Of a stretch of DNA of 64,000 nt, positions 9,365 to 18,013 are shown piece by piece. The notes beneath the pieces are model-generated. The model was not told the origin of the DNA, did not search any database, and saw only the letters and a program-made list of their open reading frames with translations. The first letter of the stretch is position 1; each line of letters starts with the position of its first letter. Origin of the DNA: Hyphomicrobiales bacterium (lineage in GTDB: Bacteria > Pseudomonadota > Alphaproteobacteria > Rhizobiales > Rhizobiaceae); NCBI GenBank assembly GCA_900489925.1, contig UEHQ01000011.1, positions 62,460 through 126,459 of the forward strand, given 5' to 3'. A program made the translations under genes and the position numbers.

Positions 9365-10384
9365 TTAGCCCTTGGGCTTTTCTATGTGGCCACCGAAGCC
9401 CGCGCGCATCGCCGAGAGCACCTTGTTGGCGAACTCGTCGTTGTCGCGAGAGGAGAAGCGGCCATAAAGCGCAGCGCTCAGAACCGGTGTCGGCACGCTC
9501 TCGTCGATAGCGGCCATGATCGTCCAGCGCCCTTCCCCCGAATCCGAGACACGGCCCGCATACTGCGCAAGCTGCGGGTCGGCATGCAGCGCATCCGAAG
9601 TGAGATCGAGCAACCAGGAGGTGATTACGCTGCCGCGACGCCACACTTCAGCGACATCCTGCAGATTGAAGTCGTAACGGTAATGTTCGGGATGCGCGAG
9701 TGGCGCGGTCTCGGCGTCCGCCTCGTGCGTGGCCGATCCAATATTGGCATGCTTCAGGATGTTTAGCCCCTCGGCATAGGCGGCCATCAGCCCGTATTCG
9801 ATGCCGTTATGAACCATCTTGACGAAGTGGCCTGCGCCATGGGGGCCGCAATGCAGGTAGCCTTCCTCGGCCGTGCTGTGAGGGTTGGCGGCGCGATTGG
9901 CCGAAGGCGGCGTCGAGCCGGCACCCGGCGCGAGCGTCGCGAAGATCGGCGACAGCGACTCGACGATGGCCTTCTCGCCGCCGATCATCAGGCAATAGCC
10001 GCGTTCCAGACCGAAAACGCCACCGCTGGTGCCGACGTCGACATAGTGAATGCCCTTGGTGATGAGCTCCGCGCCGCGGCGGATATCGTCGTGGTAGTAC
10101 GAGTTGCCGCCATCGATGATGATGTCGTCGTCATGCAGCAGCGGCAGAAGCTGCGCGATCACCCTGTCGGTGATTGCCGCCGGCAGCATCAACCAGATTG
10201 CACGGGGACGCGAAAGCTTGGAGACGAACTCCTCAAGAGAAGCGCTGCCGACAGCGCCCCTGCCAACCAGATCGGCGACACTTTCCGGCTTCGCATCGTA
10301 GACGACGCATTCATGGCCGCCGCGCATCAAGCGCTGAACCATGTAATTGCCCATACGGCCTAAACCAACCATGCCAAGCTGCAT
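9365..10384 (-). CDS. gnd: 6-phosphogluconate dehydrogenase, decarboxylating (short form)
   Basis: Oxidative decarboxylation of 6-phosphogluconate to ribulose 5-phosphate in the pentose phosphate pathway. The 339-residue length marks the short GndA/YqeC-type enzyme, not the 470-residue classical form. Visible motifs are the nucleotide-binding start MQLGMVGLGRMGNYMVQRL, IIDGGNSYYHDD, the substrate loop DVGTSGGVFGLERG and the catalytic HFVKMVHNGIEYG. AGGAGA precedes ATG 10384. It is a single-gene unit with its own terminator. It supplies pentose to the transketolase encoded at 14.6 kb, but the genes are not co-transcribed. Confidence 0.92.
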   Translation of the reverse strand: MQLGMVGLGRMGNYMVQRLMRGGHECVVYDAKPESVADLVGRGAVGSASLEEFVSKLSRPRAIWLMLPAAITDRVIAQLLPLLHDDDIIIDGGNSYYHDDIRRGAELITKGIHYVDVGTSGGVFGLERGYCLMIGGEKAIVESLSPIFATLAPGAGSTPPSANRAANPHSTAEEGYLHCGPHGAGHFVKMVHNGIEYGLMAAYAEGLNILKHANIGSATHEADAETAPLAHPEHYRYDFNLQDVAEVWRRGSVITSWLLDLTSDALHADPQLAQYAGRVSDSGEGRWTIMAAIDESVPTPVLSAALYGRFSSRDNDEFANKVLSAMRAGFGGHIEKPKG

Positions 10385-10526
10385 TGTAATTCTCCTGGGA
10401 ATCTAATCGATATAATTCCCCGAAATTAGCACTCGCACCGGCACAGGCAAGCGAAGTCTCCGTCACATTTGAGTCATGAGATGAAGACGCAATGGCAGCA
10501 ACGGGACTCAAGCCCCGTACCGCGCA

Positions 10527-11009
10527 TCAATATTCCCGCGCAGTCGCCTGCTCCCCGCGCATTTCGCTCTGGAAAAACCCTTCGCGCAGATTGATCCCAT
10601 GCTCGACGAACGCCTTCATGCAGCAGAGCATTTGCGTCCAGCCTTCGCAGTTAAGATAGGTGCCGCGCCGACCGGCTTCATCGTCGCGCCAGCCGTTTTC
10701 GGAGATCGTTACCATCGTGCCGCCATCGTCGAGCGGTTCGAAGGTCATCTCGACCAGCGTCTTGTAGCGTACCTTGTCTTCGCCAGTCCCACCGTCCCAG
10801 CGCAGCACTATCTTTCGTTCCGGCACAAGCTCCACGACGTCGACCGGAGCATCTTTCCACCAGGTCACTGTCGTGCCCTGCACGAGCGGCGCGCTCGCCC
10901 CGCCAATCGTCGTGAAATAGCTCGACAGCTTCTTGGGATTGACGACCGCTTCAAAGACCTCCGCGACGGGGCGACCGATGCGGCCGCCAATACGAATACC
11001 GAGGGACAT
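10527..11009 (-). CDS. SRPBCC (AHSA1/START-like) domain protein
   Basis: A 160-residue single-domain protein of the SRPBCC superfamily, whose fold forms a hydrophobic pocket for small ligands. The N-terminus GRIGRPVAEVFEAVVNPKKL and the run GTTVTWWKDAPVDVVELVP are typical of the AHSA1-like branch. Start ATG 11009 is preceded by GGAGGAAG at good spacing; a longer frame to 11045 would run through the regulator's promoter. It is divergent from an ArsR-type gene 56 bases away, a pairing common in bacteria in which the regulator controls the SRPBCC gene. Its biochemical role is unknown. Confidence 0.82.
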   Translation of the reverse strand: MSLGIRIGGRIGRPVAEVFEAVVNPKKLSSYFTTIGGASAPLVQGTTVTWWKDAPVDVVELVPERKIVLRWDGGTGEDKVRYKTLVEMTFEPLDDGGTMVTISENGWRDDEAGRRGTYLNCEGWTQMLCCMKAFVEHGINLREGFFQSEMRGEQATAREY

Positions 11010-11046
11010 GACTCTTCCTCCGTCCTGCCGTTGATACCGAGACAAT

Positions 11047-11068
11047 CATGTTATAAAAAAATAACATG
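11047..11068. promoter_or_regulatory. Perfect palindrome over the ArsR start codon, candidate autoregulatory operator
   Basis: CATGTTAT-AAAAAA-ATAACATG is an 8+8 perfect inverted repeat with an all-A spacer. Its right arm contains the ATG of the ArsR-type gene (11066-11068), and the left arm starts 38 bases upstream of the SRPBCC start. A TTGATA (11031-11036) and TATAAA (11052-11057) with a 15-base spacer could be the promoter. AT-rich palindromes are typical ArsR/SmtB-family operators, so autoregulation and shared control of the divergent gene are inferred. Confidence 0.65.
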
Positions 11069-11389
11069 TCAAGCGAATCGGAAAACGATCCCGTCTTCAA
11101 GGCCCTCGCCCATCACCGGCGTCGCGAGATTCTCGACCTCTTGAAGGAAGGCCCGCGGACAACAGGAATGCTCTGCGAAGCCTTTCCCGCCATGGACCGA
11201 TGCACCGTCATGCAGCATCTGAGAGTATTGGAAGAGGCCGACCTGGTGATGGCTAGGCGGGAGGGTCGCGAACGCTGGAACCACCTCAACAGCCTGCCGA
11301 TCAAGGCCATCTACGACCGATGGATCAGCGCCTATGCCGGACATGCCTTGTCTATACTGGATCGACTGAAGGGAGATCTGGAGGGATAG
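11066..11389 (+). CDS. ArsR family transcriptional regulator
   Basis: A 107-residue winged-helix repressor. The HTH runs from FKALAHHRRREILDLLKEGP to MDRCTVMQHLRVLEEADLV (roughly residues 11-62), followed by the wing MARREGRERWNHLN and a short dimer helix. There are no cysteine-rich metal sites like those in ArsR proper (only one Cys in CEAF and one in RCTV), so a metal sensor role is unlikely. No Shine-Dalgarno sequence precedes ATG 11066, and the predicted transcription start is within a few bases, so the message may be leaderless. It probably represses the divergent SRPBCC gene and itself. Confidence 0.88.
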   Translation: MSSESENDPVFKALAHHRRREILDLLKEGPRTTGMLCEAFPAMDRCTVMQHLRVLEEADLVMARREGRERWNHLNSLPIKAIYDRWISAYAGHALSILDRLKGDLEG

Positions 11390-11391
11390 CG

Positions 11392-11988
11392 CTACGGAAG
11401 CGCCGACTGGATGGACACTATCACTCGCCCGCTCGTCGCATCCGCGATCGTTTGCGACACCTCCTCCACGATCGCCTGCGGTATCGAAAGAGTCAGGCGG
11501 GCACCGGAATCGACAAACTCTTCATTGGCGATCCGCACACCGGCCGCTGCCGCAAGCCGTGCCTTCACGAACGCGAGATCGGAAAAGTTCACCTGCACGG
11601 TCGTTTCGACCGTCGCCACCAACTCGACGATACTCGCCGCCTTCAGGCAGGCAGCCGCCGTTCCGCCATAGGCACGGATGAGCCCCCCGGTTCCGAGCAG
11701 GACGCCTCCGAACCACCGGGTGACGATCACCATCACCTGGTCGAGCGATTGCCCGTCGATCGCCTGTAGAATTGGCTTTCCCGCTGTTCCGCTCGGCTCG
11801 CCATCGTCATTGAAGCGATAGCTCTGACCGATACGCCAGGCCCAGCAATTGTGATTGGCCCCGGCATCCGCATGAGCAGCAAGGAAGTCCCGCGCATCCT
11901 GCTCGCTCGCGATCGGTCGGGCAACGGCGCGAAACCGGCTCTTCTTGACGATCTGCTCGAGGGTCTCGATGCGTTCCAATGAAAACAT
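11392..11988 (-). CDS. yigZ: YigZ/IMPACT family protein
   Basis: A 198-residue member of the conserved YigZ/IMPACT family, proposed to act around translation or proline-dipeptide handling; the biochemical role is unsettled. The signature region is ANHNCWAWRIGQSYRFNDDG followed by GEPSGTAGKPIL and VMVIVTRWFGGVLLGTGGL. The C-terminal domain is the short DUF1949-like ferredoxin fold. Start ATG 11988 gives MFSLERIETL; an in-frame start at 12024 adds twelve residues without a better ribosome site. Its stop lies only two bases from the stop of the convergent ArsR gene. Confidence 0.85.
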   Translation of the reverse strand: MFSLERIETLEQIVKKSRFRAVARPIASEQDARDFLAAHADAGANHNCWAWRIGQSYRFNDDGEPSGTAGKPILQAIDGQSLDQVMVIVTRWFGGVLLGTGGLIRAYGGTAAACLKAASIVELVATVETTVQVNFSDLAFVKARLAAAAGVRIANEEFVDSGARLTLSIPQAIVEEVSQTIADATSGRVIVSIQSALP

Positions 11989-12072
11989 GAAGCTGCCATA
12001 TCGCCGCGACCGACCAGACCGCAAGCGAAACTATTGCGGGCCGGTAACCGCGCCGATCTGCGCGCTACAACG

Positions 12073-12098
12073 AAAAACACCCGTTGCAAGGCAACGGG
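12073..12098 (-). terminator. Rho-independent terminator of the DUF1127 gene
   Basis: CCCGTTGC (12080-12087) / GCAACGGG (12091-12098) is an 8-bp stem with a 3-base loop. On the minus strand it is followed by TGTTTTTCG. It lies 45 bases after the stop of the DUF1127 gene. Confidence 0.75.
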
Positions 12099-12142
12099 CG
12101 TTCTGATCGATGACCTGCTCGCAAGGAGCAGTGTCCAAATTC

Positions 12143-12289
12143 TTAGCGGGCAACGGCTTCGCGTGCGACGCGCTGGATGTCCGCGCGGTCGATGCCGAGG
12201 TCGTGCAGGTCGCGGTTCGACATACGGCCCAGTTCGCTGACCGTCTGACGATACTTGCGCCAGTTATTGAAAGAGCGTGCTACGTTCAT
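12143..12289 (-). CDS. DUF1127 small arginine-rich protein
   Basis: A 48-residue basic protein starting MNVARSFNNWRKYRQTVSEL and ending DRADIQRVAREAVAR, the complete DUF1127 (YjiS-like) pattern with the LGRMSNRDLHDLGI core. Such small proteins are abundant in Rhizobiaceae and Brucella and have been linked to RNA turnover and nutrient-stress responses; the mechanism here is unknown. AGGGGA precedes ATG 12289, and a strong terminator follows, so it is a monocistronic gene. A TATATT element on the minus strand around 12355-12365 could be its -10. Confidence 0.9.
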   Translation of the reverse strand: MNVARSFNNWRKYRQTVSELGRMSNRDLHDLGIDRADIQRVAREAVAR

Positions 12290-12825
12290 GATGATCCCCT
12301 TTCTAGGGCTGTCCGGTGTCTGCAGCGGTTTGCTGCGTTTGTCTGTTTGTTGAGGTGAATATACGTCGATGGCCCCGGACCGAACAGCGCTAAAGCGTCA
12401 CGCCACCCATGCACCAAATGCATAACGATCGGCAACACCCCGAACACTCTGCTGCTTTTTTCGACACGATTGGCAACCTCCAGAGGGATTCTCACTCCCC
12501 AATGGGCGGGTATGGTTAAGCGGCGAGCCGGGACAACGTAGGAATTTAAGGATTTTTAAACGTTTTAACGCGCGAACCCCGCTCGATCCACCTAGAATGG
12601 GTGGCGCAATCACCCGCAATTTAGGATCGCATGGAAACGTGCATGAGACGCATACGTCATTTGCAGTTTAAGGGCCTCGCCGCCGGCCACCCAATAATGG
12701 TCGGTTCTGCCATTGAGAACATACCGCAAATCGCATTGTCAGCGCCCATTTCTTGCGTCAAGACACGCTGCTTTCCGGCATTGACCCAATCCAGCGAGAC
12801 ACGATCTCGCAACAAGGACATCGAC
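12290..12825. other. Long intergenic region (promoters of DUF1127 gene and of the secreted protein gene)
   Basis: About 535 bases without a convincing gene; open frames here have no ribosome sites or family resemblance. It must hold the promoter of the leftward DUF1127 gene (near 12340-12380) and of the rightward secreted-protein gene. AT-rich patches lie at 12540-12565 (TTTAAGGATTTTTAAACGTTTTAAC), and a small GGGTG/CACCC hairpin at 12600-12617. A short regulatory RNA cannot be excluded, but I see no terminator supporting one. Confidence 0.4.
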
Positions 12826-13284
12826 ATGAAGAAGACCCTCGTCACGGCATTCCTCACCACGGTCGCAGCGCTTTCGACTGGCTCGGCGCACGCTGCCGGC
12901 TTTACCGTAACGCCCATGAAGGATGGCGAGAGTTTCCTTGGCTGCCTGGCCCAGAACACCGAATCCGGCATCGGTTTTCTGGCGGTTGGTGACAAGCTTG
13001 CCATGTTCGCCAATACCGACAAGTTCCCGATCGAGAAAGGCCAGCAGGTCAAGGGAAGCTGGTCGGTGGACGACGGCGACGAAGCGGAGTTTTCCTCGAC
13101 CGCCGACAGCGCGCACACCGCGACGATCGATGTCCCGAACGCTTCCGAAGCGGTGGCCACTCTGACCCAGGGCGAGGAACTGAACGTGACCGCAAATGGC
13201 ATCGATGCAAGCCTCCCGCTGGCTGGCACCGAGCAGGCCTTTACCGATCTGCTCGCATGCATGCAGAAGGAAGGCGCGGAGTAA
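12826..13284 (+). CDS. Secreted protein of unknown function
   Basis: A 152-residue protein with a clean signal peptide (MKKTLVTAFLTTVAALSTGSAHA, cleavage after AHA), so the mature form is about 129 residues and periplasmic. Two cysteines, in SFLGCLAQN and in LLACMQKEG, sit near the two ends and could form a disulphide that closes a beta-rich domain. The mature protein is acidic. AAGGA lies eight bases before ATG 12826. I do not recognise the family, and the neighbours (DUF1127 and 6S RNA) give no functional hint. Confidence 0.7.
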   Translation: MKKTLVTAFLTTVAALSTGSAHAAGFTVTPMKDGESFLGCLAQNTESGIGFLAVGDKLAMFANTDKFPIEKGQQVKGSWSVDDGDEAEFSSTADSAHTATIDVPNASEAVATLTQGEELNVTANGIDASLPLAGTEQAFTDLLACMQKEGAE

Positions 13285-13365
13285 CGCGAAACCGACCGCA
13301 GCGAAATCTGTGGCGCGTCTCCGGGCGCGCCTCTTCGAGCAAGCCGTAATCCATAAATGATGGGA

Positions 13366-13526
13366 AAGTGCGATCCGCGGCAACCGATGGAGGTTTACGA
13401 TCCTGGGTGCCTACAAACGTAGGTGGGCGCCATATGACCAAGCCCACGAGCCTGATCAGGGACAGCTCCCTTTGGATCGAGTATGGCCCCAGGGATTGTG
13501 GTTCCTGTCGAGAGGCGCAGATCGCA
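13366..13526 (-). ncRNA. ssrS: 6S RNA
   Basis: 6S RNA mimics an open promoter and sequesters housekeeping RNA polymerase. The call rests on three observations. First, position: directly downstream of zapA on the same strand, the conserved location in proteobacteria. Second, structure: GCGATCTGCG (minus strand, 13525-13516) pairs with CGCGGATCGC (13379-13370), closing a rod of about 156 nucleotides, and an inner stem CCTGGG/CCCAGG continues it. Third, sequence: the GGCGCCCACCTACGTTTGTA segment resembles rhizobial 6S RNAs as I recall them. A TATATA element at 13532-13537 is placed as a -10. The usual downstream 5-formyl-THF cyclo-ligase gene is not present here. Ends are approximate. Confidence 0.8.
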
Positions 13527-13592
13527 GTCTCTATATAAGGCTGAACTTTGGGGTGCGCCAGAGGCTCCGGCGAGGCGCTCCCCATTTATTAT

Positions 13593-13970
13593 CTAGTTGA
13601 GTTCAGAGGGCGCGCGGCCGTTCAGCTTGTCGGTAATGCCGCGAATGTGGCCGGTCACCTCGGCGATCGCCGCGGCAACGCTCTCTTCTGTTCGCGCGGT
13701 GGCCGCAAGAACCGTGTCTCGATTGCCGCGAAGCGTTTCGAGCTCCGTCTCAAGACTGGCGACCCGCCGCGTCAGCTCTGAAATCTCATCCATGATCATG
13801 ATCCCGGCCATGACGGTGATCCTGAGATCGCCGATTTCGCCGAACTGGCTCTTGAGATGGCCGACATAGCGGTCGAAGCGGGTCGCGAGATCGGTCAGGT
13901 GATCCTCCTGCCCTTCCTCGCAGGCCATGCGATAGGCCTTGCCGTCGATCGTTACCGTTACCTGCGCCAT
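13593..13970 (-). CDS. zapA: Cell division protein ZapA
   Basis: ZapA binds and bundles FtsZ filaments at the division site. The 125-residue protein starts MAQVTVTIDGKAYRMACEEG, the standard ZapA globular head, continues with LATRFDRYVGHLKSQFGEIG and RITVMAGIMIMDEIS, and ends in a coiled coil of about 50 residues. It lies 14 bases after the DUF4164 gene on the same strand, and 6S RNA follows it. Confidence 0.92.
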   Translation of the reverse strand: MAQVTVTIDGKAYRMACEEGQEDHLTDLATRFDRYVGHLKSQFGEIGDLRITVMAGIMIMDEISELTRRVASLETELETLRGNRDTVLAATARTEESVAAAIAEVTGHIRGITDKLNGRAPSELN

Positions 13971-13984
13971 CTCACTTGTCCTTG

Positions 13985-14260
13985 CTAGCGGTCGAGAACC
14001 GCGCGGATCGTTTCCATGGCCGTTACCAGCCGCCGCGACACCTCGCGGTTGACCTCTTCAAGCCGGTTCGCGCGAAATTCCGCTTGATCGAGCTCTTGCG
14101 CCAGCTTGGAGCGATCGGCATGAACGCGACGCACCTCGCCTTCGATCTCGCCATGCTCGCGCTGGCTCTCGATGCGCATGTCCACGGCGTTTTCGAGTCC
14201 CGAAATCGCCTTCCGCAGCTCGTTAAGCGCTGCCTCGATGGTTGTGCCTGTGGGCGTCAT
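13985..14260 (-). CDS. DUF4164 family coiled-coil protein
   Basis: A 91-residue, almost wholly helical protein with heptad-like spacing from residue 8 to 88 (ALNELRKAISGLENAVDMRI, then ELDQAEFRANRLEEVNREVS). It matches the DUF4164 family, which in Rhizobiales sits immediately upstream of zapA. The conserved pairing suggests a role in the division apparatus, but that is inference from context only. It is divergent from tkt across a 333-base gap. Confidence 0.8.
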   Translation of the reverse strand: MTPTGTTIEAALNELRKAISGLENAVDMRIESQREHGEIEGEVRRVHADRSKLAQELDQAEFRANRLEEVNREVSRRLVTAMETIRAVLDR

Positions 14261-14593
14261 GTCTTTCCGGTTCCCCGCGCAAGACTCGCGAATCGGCGCC
14301 AGAAGCCGATCCGATGTTTCAAAAAGGATATGCGGCTCGCCAACTGCCCGTCAATAAAGGCCGCACGACGACAGGCGACCTATCTGTGGATGAAGAAAAT
14401 CAACCCCCGCCTCTCATGGGTTTTAACTTTTGTAAAACTTAACGGTCAAATGTCTAAAATCGATTGGAACGGCCCGGAAACGGCCCGCAATTTATTGACT
14501 TGGCTGATCCAACTGCTATGTGTCAGCCGCTTTCATTGATGGTCCAAAGAGGCTTTAGGCCATCCCCCGACACCCGGAACCTGCGGAAAAGCC
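14261..14593. other. Divergent promoter region between DUF4164-zapA-ssrS and tkt
   Basis: No gene is visible in these 333 bases. AT-rich stretches at 14380-14460 (TTTTAACTTTTGTAAAACTTAACGG) and TTTATTGACTTGG at 14490-14503 are the likeliest core promoter parts for tkt. TTAA pairs occur here but with the wrong spacing for a CtrA site. Confidence 0.4.
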
Positions 14594-16567
14594 ATGATCT
14601 CTCCTGAACAACACGACCGGATGGCCAATGCGATCCGTTTCCTCGCCATGGATGCAGTCGAAAAGGCAAACTCCGGGCACCCCGGCATGCCGATGGGCAT
14701 GGCCGATGTAGCAACGGTCCTGTTCACAAAATATCTGCGTTTCGACCCGAAGAAACCACACTGGCCAAACCGCGACCGTTTCGTGCTGTCTGCCGGCCAC
14801 GGCTCGATGCTGCTCTACTCGCTGCTGTATCTGACCGGCTACCCTGACATGACGGTCGAAGACCTGAAGCAGTTCCGCCAACTCGGCTCGAAGACCGCTG
14901 GTCACCCGGAATACGGCCACGCCACCGGCATCGAAACGACGACCGGCCCGCTCGGTCAGGGCATTGCCAACTCCGTCGGCATGGCGATTGCCGAGCGCAA
15001 GCTGCGCGAGGAGTTCGGCGCCGATCTCCAGGATCACTATACCTATGCCATCTGCGGCGACGGCTGCCTGATGGAAGGCATCAGCCATGAGGCGATCGCT
15101 CTCGCGGGTCACCTGAAGCTGAACAAGCTCGTTCTCTTCTGGGACAACAACTCGATCACCATTGATGGCGCCGTGTCGCTCTCCGACTCGACCGACCAGA
15201 TTGCCCGATTCAAGTCTGTTCACTGGAACACGATCGAAGTCGACGGTCATGATCAGGCAGCCATCTCGGCCGCGATCGAAGCCGCTCACAAGTCCGACCG
15301 CCCGACCTTCATCGCCTGCAAGACGATCATCGGCTTCGGCGCACCGAACAAGCAGGGCACCCACAAGGTCCACGGCAACCCGCTCGGCGCCGACGAAATC
15401 GCAGCCACCCGCAAGGCGCTGGACTGGGAATACGAGCCCTTCGTCGTTCCTGCCGACGTTCTCGACGCGTGGCGCGCCGCCGGCACCCGCTCGGTCGAAA
15501 CGGTCAAGGCCTGGGAAGACGGTCTTTCCAAGGCGTCCGCCAAGGCTGAATTCAACCGCCGCTTTGCCGGCGAACTGCCTGCAGGCTTCGACGCCGCCAT
15601 CAGCGCCTATAAGAAAAAGGTCGCAGAAACCAAGCCGACGGTCGCAACCCGCAAGGCATCGGAAGATGCCCTCGAAGTCATCAACGGCATCCTGCCGGAA
15701 ATGCTCGGCGGTTCTGCCGACCTGACACCGTCGAACAACACCAAGACCAGCCAGATGGTGTCGATCACCCCGACCGACTTCTCCGGCCGCTACATGCACT
15801 GGGGCATCCGCGAGCACGGCATGGCATCTGCCATGAACGGCATCGCACTGCACGGCGGTCTTATTCCTTATGGTGGCGGCTTCCTGATCTTCTCGGATTA
15901 TTGCCGTCCGCCGATCCGCCTGGCTGCCCTGATGGGCATCCGCGTCATCCACGTTCTGACGCACGACTCCATCGGCGTCGGCGAAGACGGCCCGACGCAC
16001 CAGCCGGTCGAACAGGTTGCCAGCCTGCGCGCTGTACCGAACCTGCTGGTCTTCCGCCCGGCTGACGTGACGGAAACGGCTGAGTGCTGGCAGATCGCTG
16101 CCAAGACGCAGAACCGCCCGTCCGCTCTTGCCCTGACCCGTCAGAACCTGACGGCTGTGCGCACCGAGTACAACGAGAAGAACCTGTGCGAACAGGGCGC
16201 CTACACGCTGGCCGGCAAGGCCGACGCCAAGGTGACGATCTTCGCTTCGGGCTCCGAAGTCGAACTCGCCGTTGCTGCCCGCGCCACGCTGGAAGCCAAG
16301 GGCGTCAGCGTCCGCGTCGTATCGGTTCCCTGCACGGAGCTGTTCTTCGAGCAGTCCGAAGCCTACCGCAAGGAAGTCATCGGCAACTCGCCGGTCAAGA
16401 TCGCCGTTGAAGCCGCCGTTCGCGAAGGCTGGGATGCGTTCATTGGACCGGAAGGCAGCTTTGTCGGCATGAAGAGCTTCGGCGCTTCCGGCCCGGCCAA
16501 GGACGTCTTCAAGCATTTCGGCATCACGGCCGACGCCGTGGTTGCTGCTGCAGAAGCCAAGCTTTGA
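14594..16567 (+). CDS. tkt: Transketolase
   Basis: Thiamine-diphosphate enzyme that exchanges two-carbon units between pentose and triose/hexose phosphates. The 657-residue length is normal. Visible are the N-terminal [16 protein letters not shown] segment ([20 protein letters not shown]), the TPP/metal motif [14 protein letters not shown], the pyrimidine domain start [30 protein letters not shown] with the catalytic Glu, and [22 protein letters not shown] lies nine bases before ATG 14594. A hairpin follows it and then gap on the same strand, so the two may be partly co-transcribed with attenuation between them. Confidence 0.97.
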   Translation: MISPEQHDRMANAIRFLAMDAVEKANSGHPGMPMGMADVATVLFTKYLRFDPKKPHWPNRDRFVLSAGHGSMLLYSLLYLTGYPDMTVEDLKQFRQLGSKTAGHPEYGHATGIETTTGPLGQGIANSVGMAIAERKLREEFGADLQDHYTYAICGDGCLMEGISHEAIALAGHLKLNKLVLFWDNNSITIDGAVSLSDSTDQIARFKSVHWNTIEVDGHDQAAISAAIEAAHKSDRPTFIACKTIIGFGAPNKQGTHKVHGNPLGADEIAATRKALDWEYEPFVVPADVLDAWRAAGTRSVETVKAWEDGLSKASAKAEFNRRFAGELPAGFDAAISAYKKKVAETKPTVATRKASEDALEVINGILPEMLGGSADLTPSNNTKTSQMVSITPTDFSGRYMHWGIREHGMASAMNGIALHGGLIPYGGGFLIFSDYCRPPIRLAALMGIRVIHVLTHDSIGVGEDGPTHQPVEQVASLRAVPNLLVFRPADVTETAECWQIAAKTQNRPSALALTRQNLTAVRTEYNEKNLCEQGAYTLAGKADAKVTIFASGSEVELAVAARATLEAKGVSVRVVSVPCTELFFEQSEAYRKEVIGNSPVKIAVEAAVREGWDAFIGPEGSFVGMKSFGASGPAKDVFKHFGITADAVVAAAEAKL

Positions 16568-16574
16568 TTGATCA

Positions 16575-16596
16575 AGGAGCGCCTGTCGGCGCTCCT
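16575..16596 (+). terminator. Hairpin between tkt and gap
   Basis: AGGAGCGCC (16575-16583) / GGCGCTCCT (16588-16596) is a 9-bp perfect stem with a TGTC loop, seven bases after the tkt stop. Only a short CATTCC follows, with no uridine run, so it may attenuate readthrough into gap or stabilise the tkt 3' end. Confidence 0.5.
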
Positions 16597-16637
16597 CATT
16601 CCATAACGCAAGCCCCTACTCATCGGGAGTGAAACAC

Positions 16638-17648
16638 ATGACTGTAAAGGTTGCCATCAACGGCTTCGGCCGCATCGGCCGCAACGTTCTCCGTGCGATC
16701 GTCGAATCCGGTCGCACCGACATCGAAGTCGTTGCCATCAACGACCTCGGCCCGGTCGAAACCAATGCTCACCTGCTGCGCTATGACTCCATCCACGGCA
16801 AGTTCCCGGCAGAGGTCAAGGTCGAAGGCGACACGATCACCGTTGGCGGCGGCAAGCCGATCAAGGTGACGGCCGTTCGCGACCCGGCACAGCTGCCGCA
16901 CAAGGAACTCGGCGTCGATATCGCGATGGAATGCACCGGCATCTTCACGTCGCGCGACAAGGCTGCAGCCCACCTGACGGCCGGCGCCAAGCGCGTCATC
17001 GTTTCGGCACCTGCCGACGGCGCTGACCTGACCGTCGTCTTCGGCGTCAACCACGACCAGCTCACCAAGGAGCACTTGGTCATCTCCAACGCATCCTGCA
17101 CGACGAACTGCCTCGTGCCGGTTGTGAAGGTTCTCGATGACGCGGTCGGCATCGACCACGGCTTCATGACCACGATCCACTCCTACACAGGTGACCAGCC
17201 GACGCTCGACACCATGCACAAGGACCTGTACCGCGCCCGCGCCGCAGCCCTGTCCATGATCCCGACCTCGACCGGCGCTGCCAAGGCTGTTGGCCTCGTT
17301 CTGCCGCACCTGAAGGGCAAGCTCGACGGCACCTCTATCCGCGTCCCGACCCCGAACGTCTCGGTCGTCGACTTCAAGTTCGTTGCCAAGAAGGCCACTT
17401 CGGTTGCCGAAATCAACGAAGCCATCAAGTCTGCCGCAAACGGCAAGCTGAAGGGCATCCTCGGCTACACCGACGAGCCGCTGGTTTCCCGCGACTTCAA
17501 CCATGACAGCCACTCGTCGATCTTCGCGACCGACCAGACCAAGGTCATGGAAGGCAACTTCGTTCGTATCCTCACCTGGTACGACAACGAGTGGGGCTTC
17601 TCCAGCCGCATGTCCGACACGGCTGTTGCCTACGCCAAGACCATCTAA
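16638..17648 (+). CDS. gap: Glyceraldehyde-3-phosphate dehydrogenase, type I
   Basis: Converts glyceraldehyde 3-phosphate to 1,3-bisphosphoglycerate in glycolysis or the reverse in gluconeogenesis. The 336-residue protein has [20 protein letters not shown] for NAD(P) binding, the active-site [13 protein letters not shown] with catalytic Cys near residue 155, and the C-terminal [18 protein letters not shown] at 16625-16629 fixes the start at ATG 16638; a GTG at 16629 is in frame but overlaps that ribosome site. A strong terminator follows. Confidence 0.97.
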   Translation: MTVKVAINGFGRIGRNVLRAIVESGRTDIEVVAINDLGPVETNAHLLRYDSIHGKFPAEVKVEGDTITVGGGKPIKVTAVRDPAQLPHKELGVDIAMECTGIFTSRDKAAAHLTAGAKRVIVSAPADGADLTVVFGVNHDQLTKEHLVISNASCTTNCLVPVVKVLDDAVGIDHGFMTTIHSYTGDQPTLDTMHKDLYRARAAALSMIPTSTGAAKAVGLVLPHLKGKLDGTSIRVPTPNVSVVDFKFVAKKATSVAEINEAIKSAANGKLKGILGYTDEPLVSRDFNHDSHSSIFATDQTKVMEGNFVRILTWYDNEWGFSSRMSDTAVAYAKTI

Positions 17649-17671
17649 GGTCCTCGCGACAAGACTTCGGA

Positions 17672-17700
17672 AAGCGGCTCGGGAAACCGGGCCGCTTTTC
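17672..17700 (+). terminator. Rho-independent terminator of gap
   Basis: AAGCGGCTCGG (17672-17682), loop GAAA, CCGGGCCGCTT (17687-17697) forms an 11-bp stem with one G-U pair and a tetraloop, followed by TTC and ATTTT. It lies 24 bases after the gap stop codon. Confidence 0.85.
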
Positions 17701-17787
17701 ATTTTGGCAATGGCGGACAAACCAACTACGTTTCAGTACGCGGCAACACTGCCGCACATGGCCGGATCAAGAGCTGGCGGGTTCGAT

Positions 17788-17928
17788 ATGAGAATCCTGA
17801 TGACGGTGATCGTTTTGATCATGATCGCGAGCGTTCTGAGCATCAGCCTGGTTGGCGGTCGTCGCTCCACGCAGATTGCCAAGGGGCAATCGCTGATGGA
17901 GACGACGCGCACGATGGGGCCGCGCTGA
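17788..17928 (+). CDS. Predicted small single-pass membrane protein
   Basis: A 46-residue frame starting MRILMTVIVLIMIASVLSIS, a strong single transmembrane helix, then a short basic and polar tail (GGRRSTQIAKGQ). It has only a poor ribosome site (CTGGCGGG, nine bases upstream of ATG 17788). It sits between the gap terminator and the next gene on the same strand. Hydrophobicity, positive-inside tail and strand support translation; there is no family match I recognise, so treat it as tentative. Confidence 0.4.
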   Translation: MRILMTVIVLIMIASVLSISLVGGRRSTQIAKGQSLMETTRTMGPR

Positions 17929-18013
17929 TCGGCAGAGATATTTACTAGCGCCGATCTGCCGTTCGCCGTAGTGTCGAGAGGGCGCGAACCGCGCAGCAGC
18001 GAGAGAGAATTTG

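Noticed and set aside
12657..13383. Open frames on the minus strand across the secreted protein gene
   Set aside because: They are shadows of the plus-strand gene with a clear signal peptide and ribosome site.
14430..14452. TTAA...TTAA pair resembling a CtrA box upstream of tkt
   Set aside because: The spacing is 12 bases, not 7.
14555..16516. Long open frame (about 653 codons) opposite tkt
   Set aside because: Antisense shadow of transketolase with no ribosome site or family resemblance.
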